DNA of 11,000 nucleotides, taken from Cristatella mucedo (lineage: Eukaryota > Bryozoa > Phylactolaemata > Cristatellidae). The DNA lies in the NCBI GenBank assembly GCA_009760855.2, contig WPIO01000016.1:314001-325000 (forward strand), written 5' to 3'. The notes below the pieces were generated by a model that searched no databases, was not told the origin of the DNA, and saw only the letters and a list, made by a program, of their open reading frames with translations. Numbering within the stretch: the stretch's first letter is position 1; every line of letters starts with the position of its first letter. The position numbers were made by a program, and so were the translations under genes. Below, piece by piece: positions 1 through 7,158 of the stretch.

Positions 1-1125
1 AGTATTTACGGGTAGCCAGCGAACGTACGATGCGGCAGCCGCGCAGACCGGATGGCAAGGCAGCAGGGCAGCTGTGCGCCGAAGCCGCGAAATGAGTTCT
101 CCCAGCGACGGCTTGAGAGCCAAATGACAGCTCGAAGGACGAAAGTCGCGACGGCGACGGGGGGGCTCCGGGGCGAGCGAGCGGCACCGTAATGTGCCGA
201 ACCGGATTCGCAGACACCTGAGGTCGAGGTCGTACGTAGAAGACGCGCTTCTTCTCGTCGTCGCATCCGTCGGAGCGCCGCGGAGTCGGCGCGCGCGGAG
301 CTTACTGCTGCAAAGCACGAACTAGTTGTACGCCGCACGATTCAGTTGAAGCTCGGCCTCGCGCCTTTCGCCTCGTCGCGCCTCGCCGGCTCACTCGTTT
401 CAAGTGCCGCCGCCTGTTCAGACGGAAATCGTCCGAGACATCAGTGGCGGAGGCTGAGCACAGCGAGCTGTTTTCGCCACAGCCCGCTGCTGCTGGTCGG
501 GAAGCTTTCCTATCAAAATTCCTTGAATTCTGTAGCTTTTCCACAGCCAGATCCCGAGGTCTTGTCGCACAAGGCTCTAGTTTTATTTGTAGCAATCGTG
601 CGCTATGACTGAGGTGCGATCCGTCGTAGCCACGCCACGCCAGCGCATTAACGCAACGCCTAACGCAAAAGGCGAAATGACTCCGCGGGATCGCGGCGAG
701 CGCGAGACTCCGCGCTCGAGCACGTGACTTCGCGGGAGAGCACGCTCGAGCCTACGCCTCGGCTGAGGAGGGCGAGCCCACGGCGGCGCTCGATTTTGAG
801 CGTCGTCGCTACGAAGGCGAGGCGAAACGCGCGACGACCCTCAACCCTCCTGCCTTGCACGAAGCAAAGCTCTCGCGGCGGCGGCGGCTGCGCCGCAGAA
901 CCACGAGAGCTCACTCGGGAATACGCGCTACGAGCGGAAGCGCGCGTGAGGAGAAAGTCTGGAGGGCGTCTTTCCCTTCATCGAAGACCTTCACAGGGGT
1001 CTTCGCTTTCTCATCGTCCCGCGAACTGAAAGTCGGCTCTTGCGGCGCGAGTGCGAGTCTGAGCAGTCGTCCGTCCCCCTTGCAACGCCGAGAGCGGGAA
1101 GCCGCGCGCGCGCGAGCAGCCGAGC
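1..1125. other. CpG-rich block without a recognisable gene
   Basis: The stretch is GC-rich and full of CpG, CGCG and GAGCG words. Open frames here are long only because AT-rich stop codons are rare, and their translations are arginine- and serine-rich with no recognisable domain. It contains an E-box CACGTG at 720-725 and a perfect 8-bp hairpin (982-989 with 998-1005, loop 990-997). A promoter or CpG-island-like role for a neighbouring gene is possible but is inference only. Confidence 0.5.
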
Positions 1126-1305
1126 ATGTCGGGAGAGGAGACGCGACTCCTCCGGCAGAGCGCTGGCCCGGGAGCGTCCGGGGCCAGCGTCTCAGTGGCG
1201 CGAGCTGTGGAAGATTTAATGCTGCCAAGCGCTCGCCAAAAAGGAGGAGGAGGAGCCGCGCGCGAGCTGTCTCCTCTTGAGCAGAGGAACGGGCCGCTCG
1301 GCTAG
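1126..1305 (+). CDS. Candidate small ORF or first coding exon, 59 codons, unknown
   Basis: An ATG with A at -3 opens a 59-residue frame beginning MSGEETRLLRQSAGPG and ending PLEQRNGPLG before TAG at 1303-1305. Unlike the arginine-rich translations around it, this one has a mixed composition with acidic and hydrophobic residues (for example the VARAVEDLMLP stretch). No domain, signal peptide or membrane segment is recognised. The frame stops 78 bases before the strong 5' splice-like site at 1383, so it does not join that site as a simple coding exon; it could be an upstream ORF in a leader or a chance frame. A GC-rich imperfect hairpin (1158-1193) lies inside it. The frame is also open upstream of the ATG, so the start is not fixed by a preceding stop. 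Confidence 0.2.
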   Translation: MSGEETRLLRQSAGPGASGASVSVARAVEDLMLPSARQKGGGGAARELSPLEQRNGPLG

Positions 1306-1378
1306 GATGCGCGGAGCGACATTCGCGGCGCGCGCCTGCGCGGCACGCTCGCTCGCGAAGGATCCCGGAAGTCTTTGA

Positions 1379-1388
1379 ACGGGTAAGC
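1379..1388 (+). other. 5' splice-site-like sequence
   Basis: ACGG|GTAAGC closely matches the metazoan donor consensus (G|GTAAG), with GT at 1383-1384. It follows the CpG-rich block and precedes AT-richer sequence, as at the end of a first exon. The frame beginning at 1281 (after TGA at 1278-1280) is open through it, while the 1126 frame is not. There is no transcript evidence. Confidence 0.25.
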
Positions 1389-1395
1389 TCTCGAG

Positions 1396-1411
1396 TCTCT
1401 CTCTCTCTCTC
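1396..1411 (+). repeat. (TC)8 microsatellite
   Basis: Eight uninterrupted TC units lie just downstream of the 1383 donor-like site. They also create the ERERE tract in the minus-strand translation. Confidence 0.9.
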
Positions 1412-1429
1412 GTGCGTCGAGTCAAAATA

Positions 1430-1566
1430 GTGGGATAGTGTTACAGCGCCCAAAGAGAACTTAATCTCCATCCAGGCGCTTCATTTATACCGCAGGGCTC
1501 GAGCCCACGACCTCGGCCAAACCTCGTTCGGGGAGAGCCCTTTAACCGCTGGGCCAAACCAGCGTA
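1430..1566 (-). mobile_element. tRNA-derived SINE with a CR1/L2-like LINE tail
   Basis: Read on the minus strand, this begins with a tRNA-like head. The A-box-like TGGCCCAGCGGTTAAAGG lies at 1556-1539 and the B-box-like GGGCTCGAGCCC at 1506-1495. Within about 15 bases the head passes into AAGCGCCTGGATGGAGATTA and then AGTTCTCTTTGGGCGCT (1481-1445). That tail aligns with the 3' tail of the LINE fragments at 1776-1815 and 9644-9683, including the core GAGATTAAGTTCTCT. This is the expected architecture of a SINE: a Pol III-transcribed tRNA head joined to a LINE-derived 3' tail that recruits the LINE reverse transcriptase. The tail is degraded after GGCGCTGTAACAC and lacks the (ATT)n run. Target-site duplications were not found. 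A true tRNA gene is unlikely because the acceptor stem does not close. Confidence 0.7.
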
Positions 1567-1699
1567 GCGGGCGTTGTCTCTATTGGCCAAATCTCTACCT
1601 GCGTCAGACTCTACGGCCGACTCTCTTCTACGTCTAACTCTTTGCCGACATTGTAGGAGTATTGTTCGTATTGCTTCGTATCGTATCGAGCATTAGTAT

Positions 1700-1740
1700 C
1701 GTTCGTACCGCTTGTACCGTTCGTACCGTTTCGTACCGCT
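1700..1740 (+). repeat. 9-bp tandem repeat, about four copies
   Basis: Four units run in succession: CGTTCGTAC, CGCTTGTAC, CGTTCGTAC, CGTTTCGTAC, followed by CGCTAC. The minus-strand frame reads this as an NGT-type peptide repeat. It is a minisatellite-like array lying between the SINE and the LINE tail. Confidence 0.8.
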
Positions 1741-1759
1741 ACCGATTCAATCATGCTTC

Positions 1760-1863
1760 CCTTTGCAGCAAATGTAAAGCGCCTAGAAGGAGCTTGAGTT
1801 CTCCGAGGGCGCTTTATCAAGTGCATTATTATTATTATCATTATTATTATTATTATTATTATT
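1760..1863 (+). mobile_element. 5'-truncated LINE (CR1/L2-like) 3' tail with (ATT)n
   Basis: From the TTTGCAGCAAATGTAAAG stretch the sequence matches the 3' end of the LINE at 9355-9717. It has the hairpin AAAGCGCC...GGCGCTTT (1776-1815), then ATCAAGTG and an (ATT)n tail (about 1825-1863, one C interruption). This 'AAAGCGCC...ATTATT' ending is typical of CR1/L2-type non-LTR elements in animals. Only the terminal part is present, with no coding sequence, consistent with the usual 5' truncation. The hairpin's inner stem differs from the copy at 9644 by a compensating G-C to A-T change (1789/1804). Confidence 0.8.
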
Positions 1864-1897
1864 GCCTGCCGGCATTCAATACGGACTGTGTGTAAGC

Positions 1898-2034
1898 CGT
1901 TTCTCGCGAAATCTCGCGTAACCTACTTACTCGCGCGGCCTCCCATCGCGCCGCCCGCTCCTCTGACCGCGTCCTGCGGTGCGCCCCCTCGGCGTTTCTC
2001 GCGAAATCTCGCGTCCTGCGGTGCGCCCCCTCGG
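1898..2034 (+). repeat. GC-rich repeats with 42-bp period and TCTCGCGA cores
   Basis: CGTTTCTCGCGAAATCTCGC occurs at 1898-1917 and 1993-2012. GCGTCCTGCGGTGCGCCCCC (plus TCGG) occurs at 1969-1992 and 2011-2034, giving a 42-bp unit repeated about 1.6 times. Each first element carries TCTCGCGA, which resembles the TCTCGCGAGA motif of vertebrate CpG-island promoters. Whether that is functional here is unknown. Confidence 0.75.
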
Positions 2035-2248
2035 CAGCCTCGCAAGCCCTTTGGAGAACCTCGTCTTTAGTCATAATGCGCCCAATCCCTGAAACTCGCC
2101 ACCGTCTGCAGTCCGATATTTCCTTTCTTGACGACCTCTAAGCGAAAGATCAGCCTTGACTTTTATTTTAATTTTTTGTACCATCCTTCCATCCGGTCGG
2201 TCGTACATTCGTTTTTGCTTCGCGTCTCCTTCGGGAGCTGGCGTTCGT

Positions 2249-2260
2249 TAGGTGGCGCCA
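2249..2260 (+). promoter_or_regulatory. CTCF-like motif 1
   Basis: TAGGTGGCGCCA matches the CTCF core AG(A/G)(G/T)GGCGC, which is shared by vertebrate and insect CTCF. The upstream CCA part is weak (TCGT). Function is inferred from the word alone. Confidence 0.35.
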
Positions 2261-2356
2261 CTGAGACAAACTTTTGGCTAGTAGGGTGGGCGTGTGCGGC
2301 CGAGCCTCGCCGAGCATCACGCCTGGAAAAGCCAAGGGCCTCCATGACCCGCTTGC

Positions 2357-2368
2357 TAGGTGGCGCTG
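2357..2368 (+). promoter_or_regulatory. CTCF-like motif 2
   Basis: TAGGTGGCGCTG has the same nine-base core as the motif 108 bases upstream and lies in the same orientation. The bases upstream of the core (TTGC) match the extended consensus poorly. Confidence 0.35.
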
Positions 2369-2477
2369 CGTTGGCGTGCCCCGATCTCGGGTCAGTGGCT
2401 TAGGTCCACGAACTCAAGGACCGAAGGTTGAAGGTTCTAGATCGAAGGTTCAAATGAAACGGTGGAAGTGGAGGGAG

Positions 2478-2511
2478 CCCCGCCCCAACGCCCCCCCCCC
2501 GCCCCCCCTCC
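2478..2511 (-). other. G-quadruplex-forming tract
   Basis: On the plus strand four or more C-runs occur: CCCC, CCCC, C10 and C7, separated by 1-4 bases. The minus strand therefore has G7-C-G10-CGTT-G4-C-G4, which satisfies the canonical G4 pattern with short loops. Confidence 0.8.
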
Positions 2512-3117
<606 letters not shown>

Positions 3118-3150
3118 ACTTCTAGTATATAGTTCTAGTTTATTTACTAC

Positions 3151-3167
3151 TGATGCACAGTGCATCA
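3151..3167. repeat. Short perfect palindrome
   Basis: TGATGCAC-A-GTGCATCA has 8-bp arms around a single base. It may be a dimeric transcription-factor site or chance. Confidence 0.6.
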
Positions 3168-4223
3168 AGCATCGCCATTGCTCAAATTGGCTAGTGTCCG
3201 GCCTCGGGGCCGTACCCGCAGGCGGCTCTCGCGCTCCATAACTTCGCTATCTGCTTAAGCCTGCTGATCGTTGCATTTCGTTAGCACCGACCTCCTGCAG
3301 ATATTTGCAGCTACATATTTAGTTCTCTTTACGCGCTACACAAATTATTCGAAATTATGAATACATAATTGCAACTGTGAGAACGCAACAGTTACTGGGT
3401 CGGCGTTCATTAATCCAAGTTTGTGTGAATGCTTTAGCAGTAGTGTTCCAAACGGTGAGTCCAGTTTTGCGGATCTTCTAAATATTGAGTCAATTTTAGT
3501 CTCTTCACGAGTTTGATCCCAGCCACTGTCTTTCCGACCTATTGCAGTTTTCGAAACGGTATATATTCGCTAATGCCGAATGAGAGGACGATAATCACGT
3601 GAAGCTTTGCAATCGGATCCAAGCAGAGGGCTGCTGCGGCGTCAAAGCGGGGGGAGTCCAGTCTTCCGCTCTTCTTCCGGCAGGTGGCGCCCTGTGAACC
3701 TGCTGCACTCGTCGGCAACAGTTTGCTGACGAAAGTACGGTTTACACTCAGTTAACGGCGACTACGTATGTAGAAACTGAGGAGGTAGCTATGGAGAGGG
3801 TAACTTCGGCTAAATAACTCTTACCAGAATAAAATGTTATTACCACCACGAGTTTTCTGCTCAGTGGCCTGGGTGAGTGGGCGAGACCCTCAGACGGAAG
3901 TGCCCAGCTATCCGGAGAGTCACGCTGCTCAACACTCCCCCCTCCCCCGGGAGTCAGGCGGCTCGGCCGCAAACCGCACCGGAGCGATTGACCGCGAATC
4001 CTTTGGCGACCGCGACTCCAGTTCCTATTTTACCAAAGGCCGGAACTAGCTAACGATTGACGACAGTATTTCCCTTGAATTGACGACATTCGCAGTAAGC
4101 CGAAAGCCACCTGTTCAACGGTCTTCAAAGGAAATTGGCAGCCGATTGCAGGTGCAGCTAGATGACCCTTTCAGAGCGGAGCAGATGGAAGCAGGCGAAG
4201 CAGGGAGAAGTTTCAAGTGTTTT
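3168..4223. other. Long stretch without a convincing gene
   Basis: It contains a CTCF-like site (3678-3693) and a palindromic E-box TCACGTGA (3595-3602). Two near-perfect donor-like words are present: ACG|GTGAGT with GT at 3455-3456, and CTGG|GTGAGT with GT at 3873-3874. The second closes a 13-codon frame from ATG at 3834 (MLLPPRVFCSVAW). No domain or paired acceptor makes these into a gene model. Confidence 0.45.
3678..3693 (+). promoter_or_regulatory. CTCF-like motif 3, best match
   Basis: CCGGCAGGTGGCGCCC matches nearly the whole extended CTCF consensus (CC-N-SY-AG-RK-GGC-R-S-Y). It is the strongest of the three motifs, all of which lie on the plus strand. Confidence 0.45.
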
Positions 4224-4283
4224 TATATATAATATATATATTATAATATAATACTAATTATAATATAATATAGATAGATAGAT
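4224..4283. repeat. AT-rich low-complexity tract with (GATA)n
   Basis: TATATAAT/ATAATAT words run into three to four GATA units at about 4271-4283. The tract separates the GC-richer sequence on either side. Confidence 0.8.
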
Positions 4284-4659
4284 AAGACAGAAGGAGAGAA
4301 CCCAAAGGCAGAACCTTGACGTCGATGCTCGGGCACCGAGTGCGGCAGCGCCGGTCGGCACTGGCGCATCGCGGCACTGGTACACCGCACAGCAGTTGCT
4401 ACGCTCACCTAATACTCGGCTGGCTGCAGTGTTTAACACCAAACGTAGGCTTCTGTGTGCGAGCGATCAGGAGCAAGATGCGAGAGAAAACCTCGAAGAG
4501 CTGCGAACATCCTGCGCAATGGCTGCTTCGAGATCCTCAATTATTGTCGCGGTCCGTGTTAATTGTCCTTTAGAGTGCTTTACGAATGCTAAAATTGTGC
4601 ATGCAATAACTAATCAGTTGACACGCCGTCTTTGGGGAAAAGTTAAAAGTAAAAACTAG
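4282..4659 (+). CDS. Open frame of uncertain coding status, possible terminal exon
   Basis: One frame stays open for about 125 codons from the stop at 4279-4281 to TAG at 4657-4659, and AATAAA follows 17 bases later (4676-4681). The middle of the translation (for example SDQEQDARENLEELRTSCAM) looks protein-like, but no family is recognised. The only ATGs in frame are internal (4396, 4519). No strong acceptor precedes it, only purine-rich AAGACAG. It could be a terminal exon with a short 3' UTR or a chance frame in moderately GC-rich DNA. Confidence 0.12.
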   Translation: MRQKERTQRQNLDVDARAPSAAAPVGTGASRHWYTAQQLLRSPNTRLAAVFNTKRRLLCASDQEQDARENLEELRTSCAMAASRSSIIVAVRVNCPLECFTNAKIVHAITNQLTRRLWGKVKSKN

Positions 4660-4692
4660 TAGCCAAAGTTCAAAGAATAAAGTTGAGTCAAA

Positions 4693-4785
4693 ATGGCAAC
4701 TTCCTCAATCACACCCGACTCTCTCTACAACGCCCCTAGTGCTCTGGACAACTGCCTGAAGGCCCGATGCATCATCAGCTGGTAG
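4693..4785 (+). CDS. Candidate 30-residue ORF or first coding exon
   Basis: TCAAAATGG is a good translation-start context, and an in-frame TGA lies nine bases upstream (4684-4686), so the ATG is the real start of this frame. The 30 codons (starting MATSSITPDSLYNAPS) favour C or G in the third position: GAC, TAC, AAC, CTG, AAG, GCC and ATC dominate. That is unlike the AT-rich surroundings and typical of translated sequence. The frame ends at TGG-TAG, where CAGCTG|GTAGGA could serve as a donor (GT at 4782-4783), so a short first exon is an alternative to a micro-ORF. No homologue is recognised. Confidence 0.2.
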   Translation: MATSSITPDSLYNAPSALDNCLKARCIISW

Positions 4786-4804
4786 GACGGTCAGCTGGTA
4801 GGAC
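4775..4804 (+). repeat. Tandem duplication, 16-bp period
   Basis: TCAGCTGGTAGGAC occurs at 4775-4788 and 4791-4804, separated by GG. The duplication repeats the possible donor word CTG|GTAGGA. Confidence 0.85.
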
Positions 4805-4904
4805 TATCGTGTGGTGCGATGGCCTTACAATTGGTTATGATACGCTGCAAGGTTCATGCAAACGGCGCAAAAACTTTTTCACATAACATTCCTGAAAAGA
4901 TGGT

Positions 4905-5005
4905 AGACGAGAAAGAGCAAAAGGTTGAGAGAAATAGAGGAGAAAGGAAATATAGATTAAGAAAGAGAGAGATATATTTAATAGATAGAGAAAGAGAGGA
5001 GTGGT
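4905..5005 (+). repeat. Purine-rich (GA) tract
   Basis: Almost continuous GAGAAAG/GAGAGA words, with a few TATA and GATA interruptions. It accounts for the charged frame on the plus strand and the leucine- and phenylalanine-rich frame on the minus strand. Confidence 0.75.
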
Positions 5006-5062
5006 TGCACAAAGACAGCGAAGTTGCAGCAAGATGAGCAGACGATCGTGGAGCATACTTAC

Positions 5063-5096
5063 GTCCAATACAGAAAGCTGCTTTTGAGTTTCATGG
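5063..5096 (-). other. Micro-exon-like segment with acceptor, ATG and donor
   Basis: On the minus strand TCTGTTACTTTTAG (acceptor-like) is followed by CC-ATG and ten codons (MKLKSSFLYW), then AC|GTAAGTATG, a near-ideal donor. The start context GCCATGA is good. All three signals fall within 60 bases, but nothing else supports a gene here. Confidence 0.15.
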
Positions 5097-5492
5097 CTAA
5101 AAGTAACAGATCCCAGACCGTAGCATGACCGGGATTCGCGATAGATCCGGAATAACGTCAACCTATGGTGTTGCCATTTGTTGGCATTCAAAGGTGACCT
5201 TATCCTTAAGTGGATCAAAATGGTAAAAGTTGTAGAGACACTAAGCTCAGCGCTTTTCCTATGCTAGTTTTGCATTTACGGAATATTTTTGCTTTTCCGG
5301 AGATGTTTCGGGTACCTGTCTATTCTTGACATCGGAAGGCCATTTTGGTCCAGGCAGGTGTAGTGTTACTATTTTTCTTGTTCGCTATCTATTGAGTGAG
5401 GCCTTCCTAAAGTTTTGAGTCTTCGTACCGTAGCTGACGAGAGCCAGGGAAAAGATGATGCATCTTTTCGAGAAACACGAGGCTGCATTTCT
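5097..5492. other. Stretch with no supported feature
   Basis: Mixed sequence. The minus-strand frame running through 4835-5218 is best explained by the adjacent purine tract. Confidence 0.5.
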
Positions 5493-5538
5493 GCTCTCGC
5501 TGGACAGCCGTCAGCAGCAGCTGCTGTCCAGCGAGAGC
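5493..5538. repeat. Perfect 16-bp inverted repeat (hairpin)
   Basis: GCTCTCGCTGGACAGC (5493-5508) and its exact reverse complement (5523-5538) flank a 14-base loop that contains CAGCAG. There are no mismatches. It could form an RNA hairpin if transcribed, or record a template-switch duplication. The 16-bp stem is shorter than a usual animal microRNA precursor. Confidence 0.85.
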
Positions 5539-5990
5539 GCCATATATCTATTCTTGTGCTCGTGCTCGTGGACGGAAGTTTGCTTGCTGCTCCGTCCTAG
5601 CTGCTGCTGCTGACTTTACAGCTCTCACGGGAAGCCCCAAGAAAGCCGATCGAGGCGGTACGTGGCATAGCTCCTAACCCGCATAACTTCTCGCATGCCA
5701 ACTACTCTTGTGTGCAGCATTTTCTAGTCCAGTGAACGTACAATCTTGACCTGAGGATGACGGCAGCGTCATTCTGAGTCTTGGGTAAGGTTGCAGGTCG
5801 TATTCGTGACGCATTACTTGTAATCCCAAACTAAGACAAAAGGAAAGGTCATTTTCCAATGACTGTCCTTGAATTCGAGACAATGTTGCTGAGTATAAGA
5901 TCCGAACCACCTCTATAAATTATGGTAAGTAGGAAACAATACAAAGGGATTCCCAGCCGGCGGTTCAGTGTTCGCGAATATTAGTGAGAT
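5539..5990. other. Stretch with no supported gene
   Basis: Contains CTG triplets near 5601-5612 and a short inverted repeat ATGACG-GCAG-CGTCAT (about 5757-5772). There is also TATAAAT at 5914-5920 followed by ATG|GTAAGT (GT at 5925-5926). The TATA, ATG and donor words are suggestive but isolated. Confidence 0.4.
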
Positions 5991-6174
5991 ATGAGCCGTG
6001 ACGGCACACTGGATAAGGCGGTTGCTTTCACGACCTCGGTCCCGAGGCCGTGGGCTCGATTCCTGCGGTGGGGATTCTTTATCCCCACTGCAAGCGGTGG
6101 TGATAGCCGTAAAGGCTCTTCTGTCGCTATACAAAAAGAGGCTGTTTCATCAGCTAGGATTTATTTATTTATTT
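5991..6174 (+). mobile_element. tRNA-derived SINE, copy 1 of the second family
   Basis: The element starts at ATGAGCCGTGACGGC. It has an A-box-like CGGCACACTGGATAAGG (6002-6018) and a B-box-like GGCTCGATTCC (6053-6063). A body hairpin follows, GTGGGGAT/ATCCCCAC (6068-6075 with 6081-6088), then GTCGCTATACAAAAAGAGGC and a (TTTA)n tail. It aligns end to end with the minus-strand element at 9071-9256 at roughly 85% identity by eye. The tRNA-like head supplies an internal Pol III promoter. The word TCGCTATACAAAAA also occurs at the 3' end of the LINE near 10814, hinting at its partner. No clear target-site duplication was found. Confidence 0.85.
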
Positions 6175-6246
6175 TATCCTCTTCTGACGATGATTATTAT
6201 TACTGTTATTACATAACTGACTGCACATCGACCGACATCTGAAATC

Positions 6247-6618
6247 ATGGAGAAACGCACAGCTCCTTTATGCATCGCTGAGCTGAATACCCCAACATCG
6301 ACGCCGGCAACTGTGTTGCTGGCGACACCTTCAACCTACGACCCATCCCACTGTCGGTGCCAGCGAATGATCTCGTTGCCCTTGCTGCTTCTCCCATTAC
6401 TGCCTCTGTAGGGCAGCCGTGTTTTTGATTAGCTGCAGAGCACCTGCGGCAAATTCTCCTAGTGTTATTTATCTACTTTTCTAGTGATGAACAGGATGCA
6501 TCGATGCCGTTTGACACGTTGCACGCATTTGTCCATTTACAGCTCAGCCAGTCGATTGAGGAAGTGGCATCTTTGCGACTACTCAGCTATCGGCACATGT
6601 GCATACAGCACAATAGCT
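6247..6618 (+). other. Possible two-exon open frame, unknown
   Basis: ATG at 6247 opens 54 codons (starting MEKRTAPLCIAELNTPTSTP) to TAG at 6409-6411. If T|GTAGGG at 6408 acts as a donor and the strong acceptor TTATCTACTTTTCTAG (AG at 6483-6484) is used, a 77-base intron is removed. The frame then continues without a shift through 6485-6617 (including FDTLHAFVHLQLSQSIEEVA) to TAA at 6618-6620, about 98 residues. The donor is mediocre, frame agreement has a one-in-three chance, and no family is recognised. The same frame is open again at 6621-7073. Confidence 0.15.
6302..6324. repeat. 10-bp hairpin
   Basis: CGCCGGCAAC (6302-6311), loop TGT, GTTGCTGGCG (6315-6324), with one G-T wobble. It lies within the open frame that starts at 6247. 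Confidence 0.6.
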
Positions 6619-6756
6619 AAACGGCAACTCGGCTCGTCATGCATCGTCGCATCGGAGAATCGCCAGAATCGAGACTGAAGTCAGAAGTGCCGTGCTTCAG
6701 AATGTGCCGTGAAATATTGCCAATGCAAAGCCGTGCACCAAGTGACTCAGTGTGGA

Positions 6757-6782
6757 GCAGCAGCAGTGTACGCTGCTGCTGC
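6757..6782. repeat. CAG/CTG inverted repeat
   Basis: GCAGCAGCAG (6757-6766) and CTGCTGCTGC (6773-6782) are perfect complements around a six-base loop. Opposed CAG and CTG runs this close are unusual compared with a simple triplet run. Confidence 0.8.
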
Positions 6783-7134
6783 ACTGCAAGCAAGCCATTC
6801 ACAACTGCCGCGTCTGACTCACAGAGGCCCTTCCCCTACGTGTTTCAGACTGTGACTCGATGGCCGCGTGGGACAAGCGACAGCTGGATCAACAAGGAGA
6901 GCTCATCGTCGGCGAATTTAAAGCAGCAGCTGGCAGTGGCCCTGATAATGGGCAGTGAAACAGGAGCAGCAACCGAGCAGGACAATTTCTATTCTTTGAC
7001 AATTGGTCGCCGGGTAAAGCCAATTAATCGTAATCGGCTGCACCAGATGACTCACGACTCGAACCGTGCCTGAAGACTCGGGTTCAAAGGACCCTGATTG
7101 GATTGGATGGACTTGGCAGCAGTGGTGGCACTAT

Positions 7135-7158
7135 AGCAGCAGCAGCAGCAGTAGTAGC
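7135..7158 (+). repeat. (AGC)n/(AGT)n triplet repeat
   Basis: Six AGC units are followed by AGTAGTAGC. It is one of several CAG-type triplet runs in the window. Confidence 0.85.

Larger units (their letters stand above)
2035..2477. other. Gene-free stretch with two CTCF-like words and short repeats
   Basis: No credible coding region was found. The stretch holds two AGGTGGCGC motifs (listed separately). It also has three copies of GAAGGTT at 2423-2429, 2430-2436 and 2444-2450. Confidence 0.5.

Noticed and set aside
855-1280. 141-codon plus-strand frame
   Set aside because: Arginine- and serine-rich composition typical of a random frame in CpG-rich sequence, with no recognisable motif.
911-1471. 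186-codon minus-strand open frame, the longest in the window
   Set aside because: It lies in GC-rich DNA where stops are rare, is arginine-rich, reads through a TC microsatellite and starts inside the SINE tail. No domain is visible.
1825-1863. Independent (ATT)n microsatellite
   Set aside because: It directly follows the LINE terminal hairpin exactly as at 9693-9717, so it is the element's tail.
4835-5218. 127-codon minus-strand frame with hydrophobic segments resembling a membrane protein
   Set aside because: The leucine- and phenylalanine-rich part is the complement of the purine-rich tract at 4905-5005, so the hydrophobicity is a composition artefact.
5493-5538. microRNA precursor
   Set aside because: The stem is only 16 bp, perfectly paired, with no lower stem. 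This is more like a DNA-level inverted duplication, and no small-RNA data are available.
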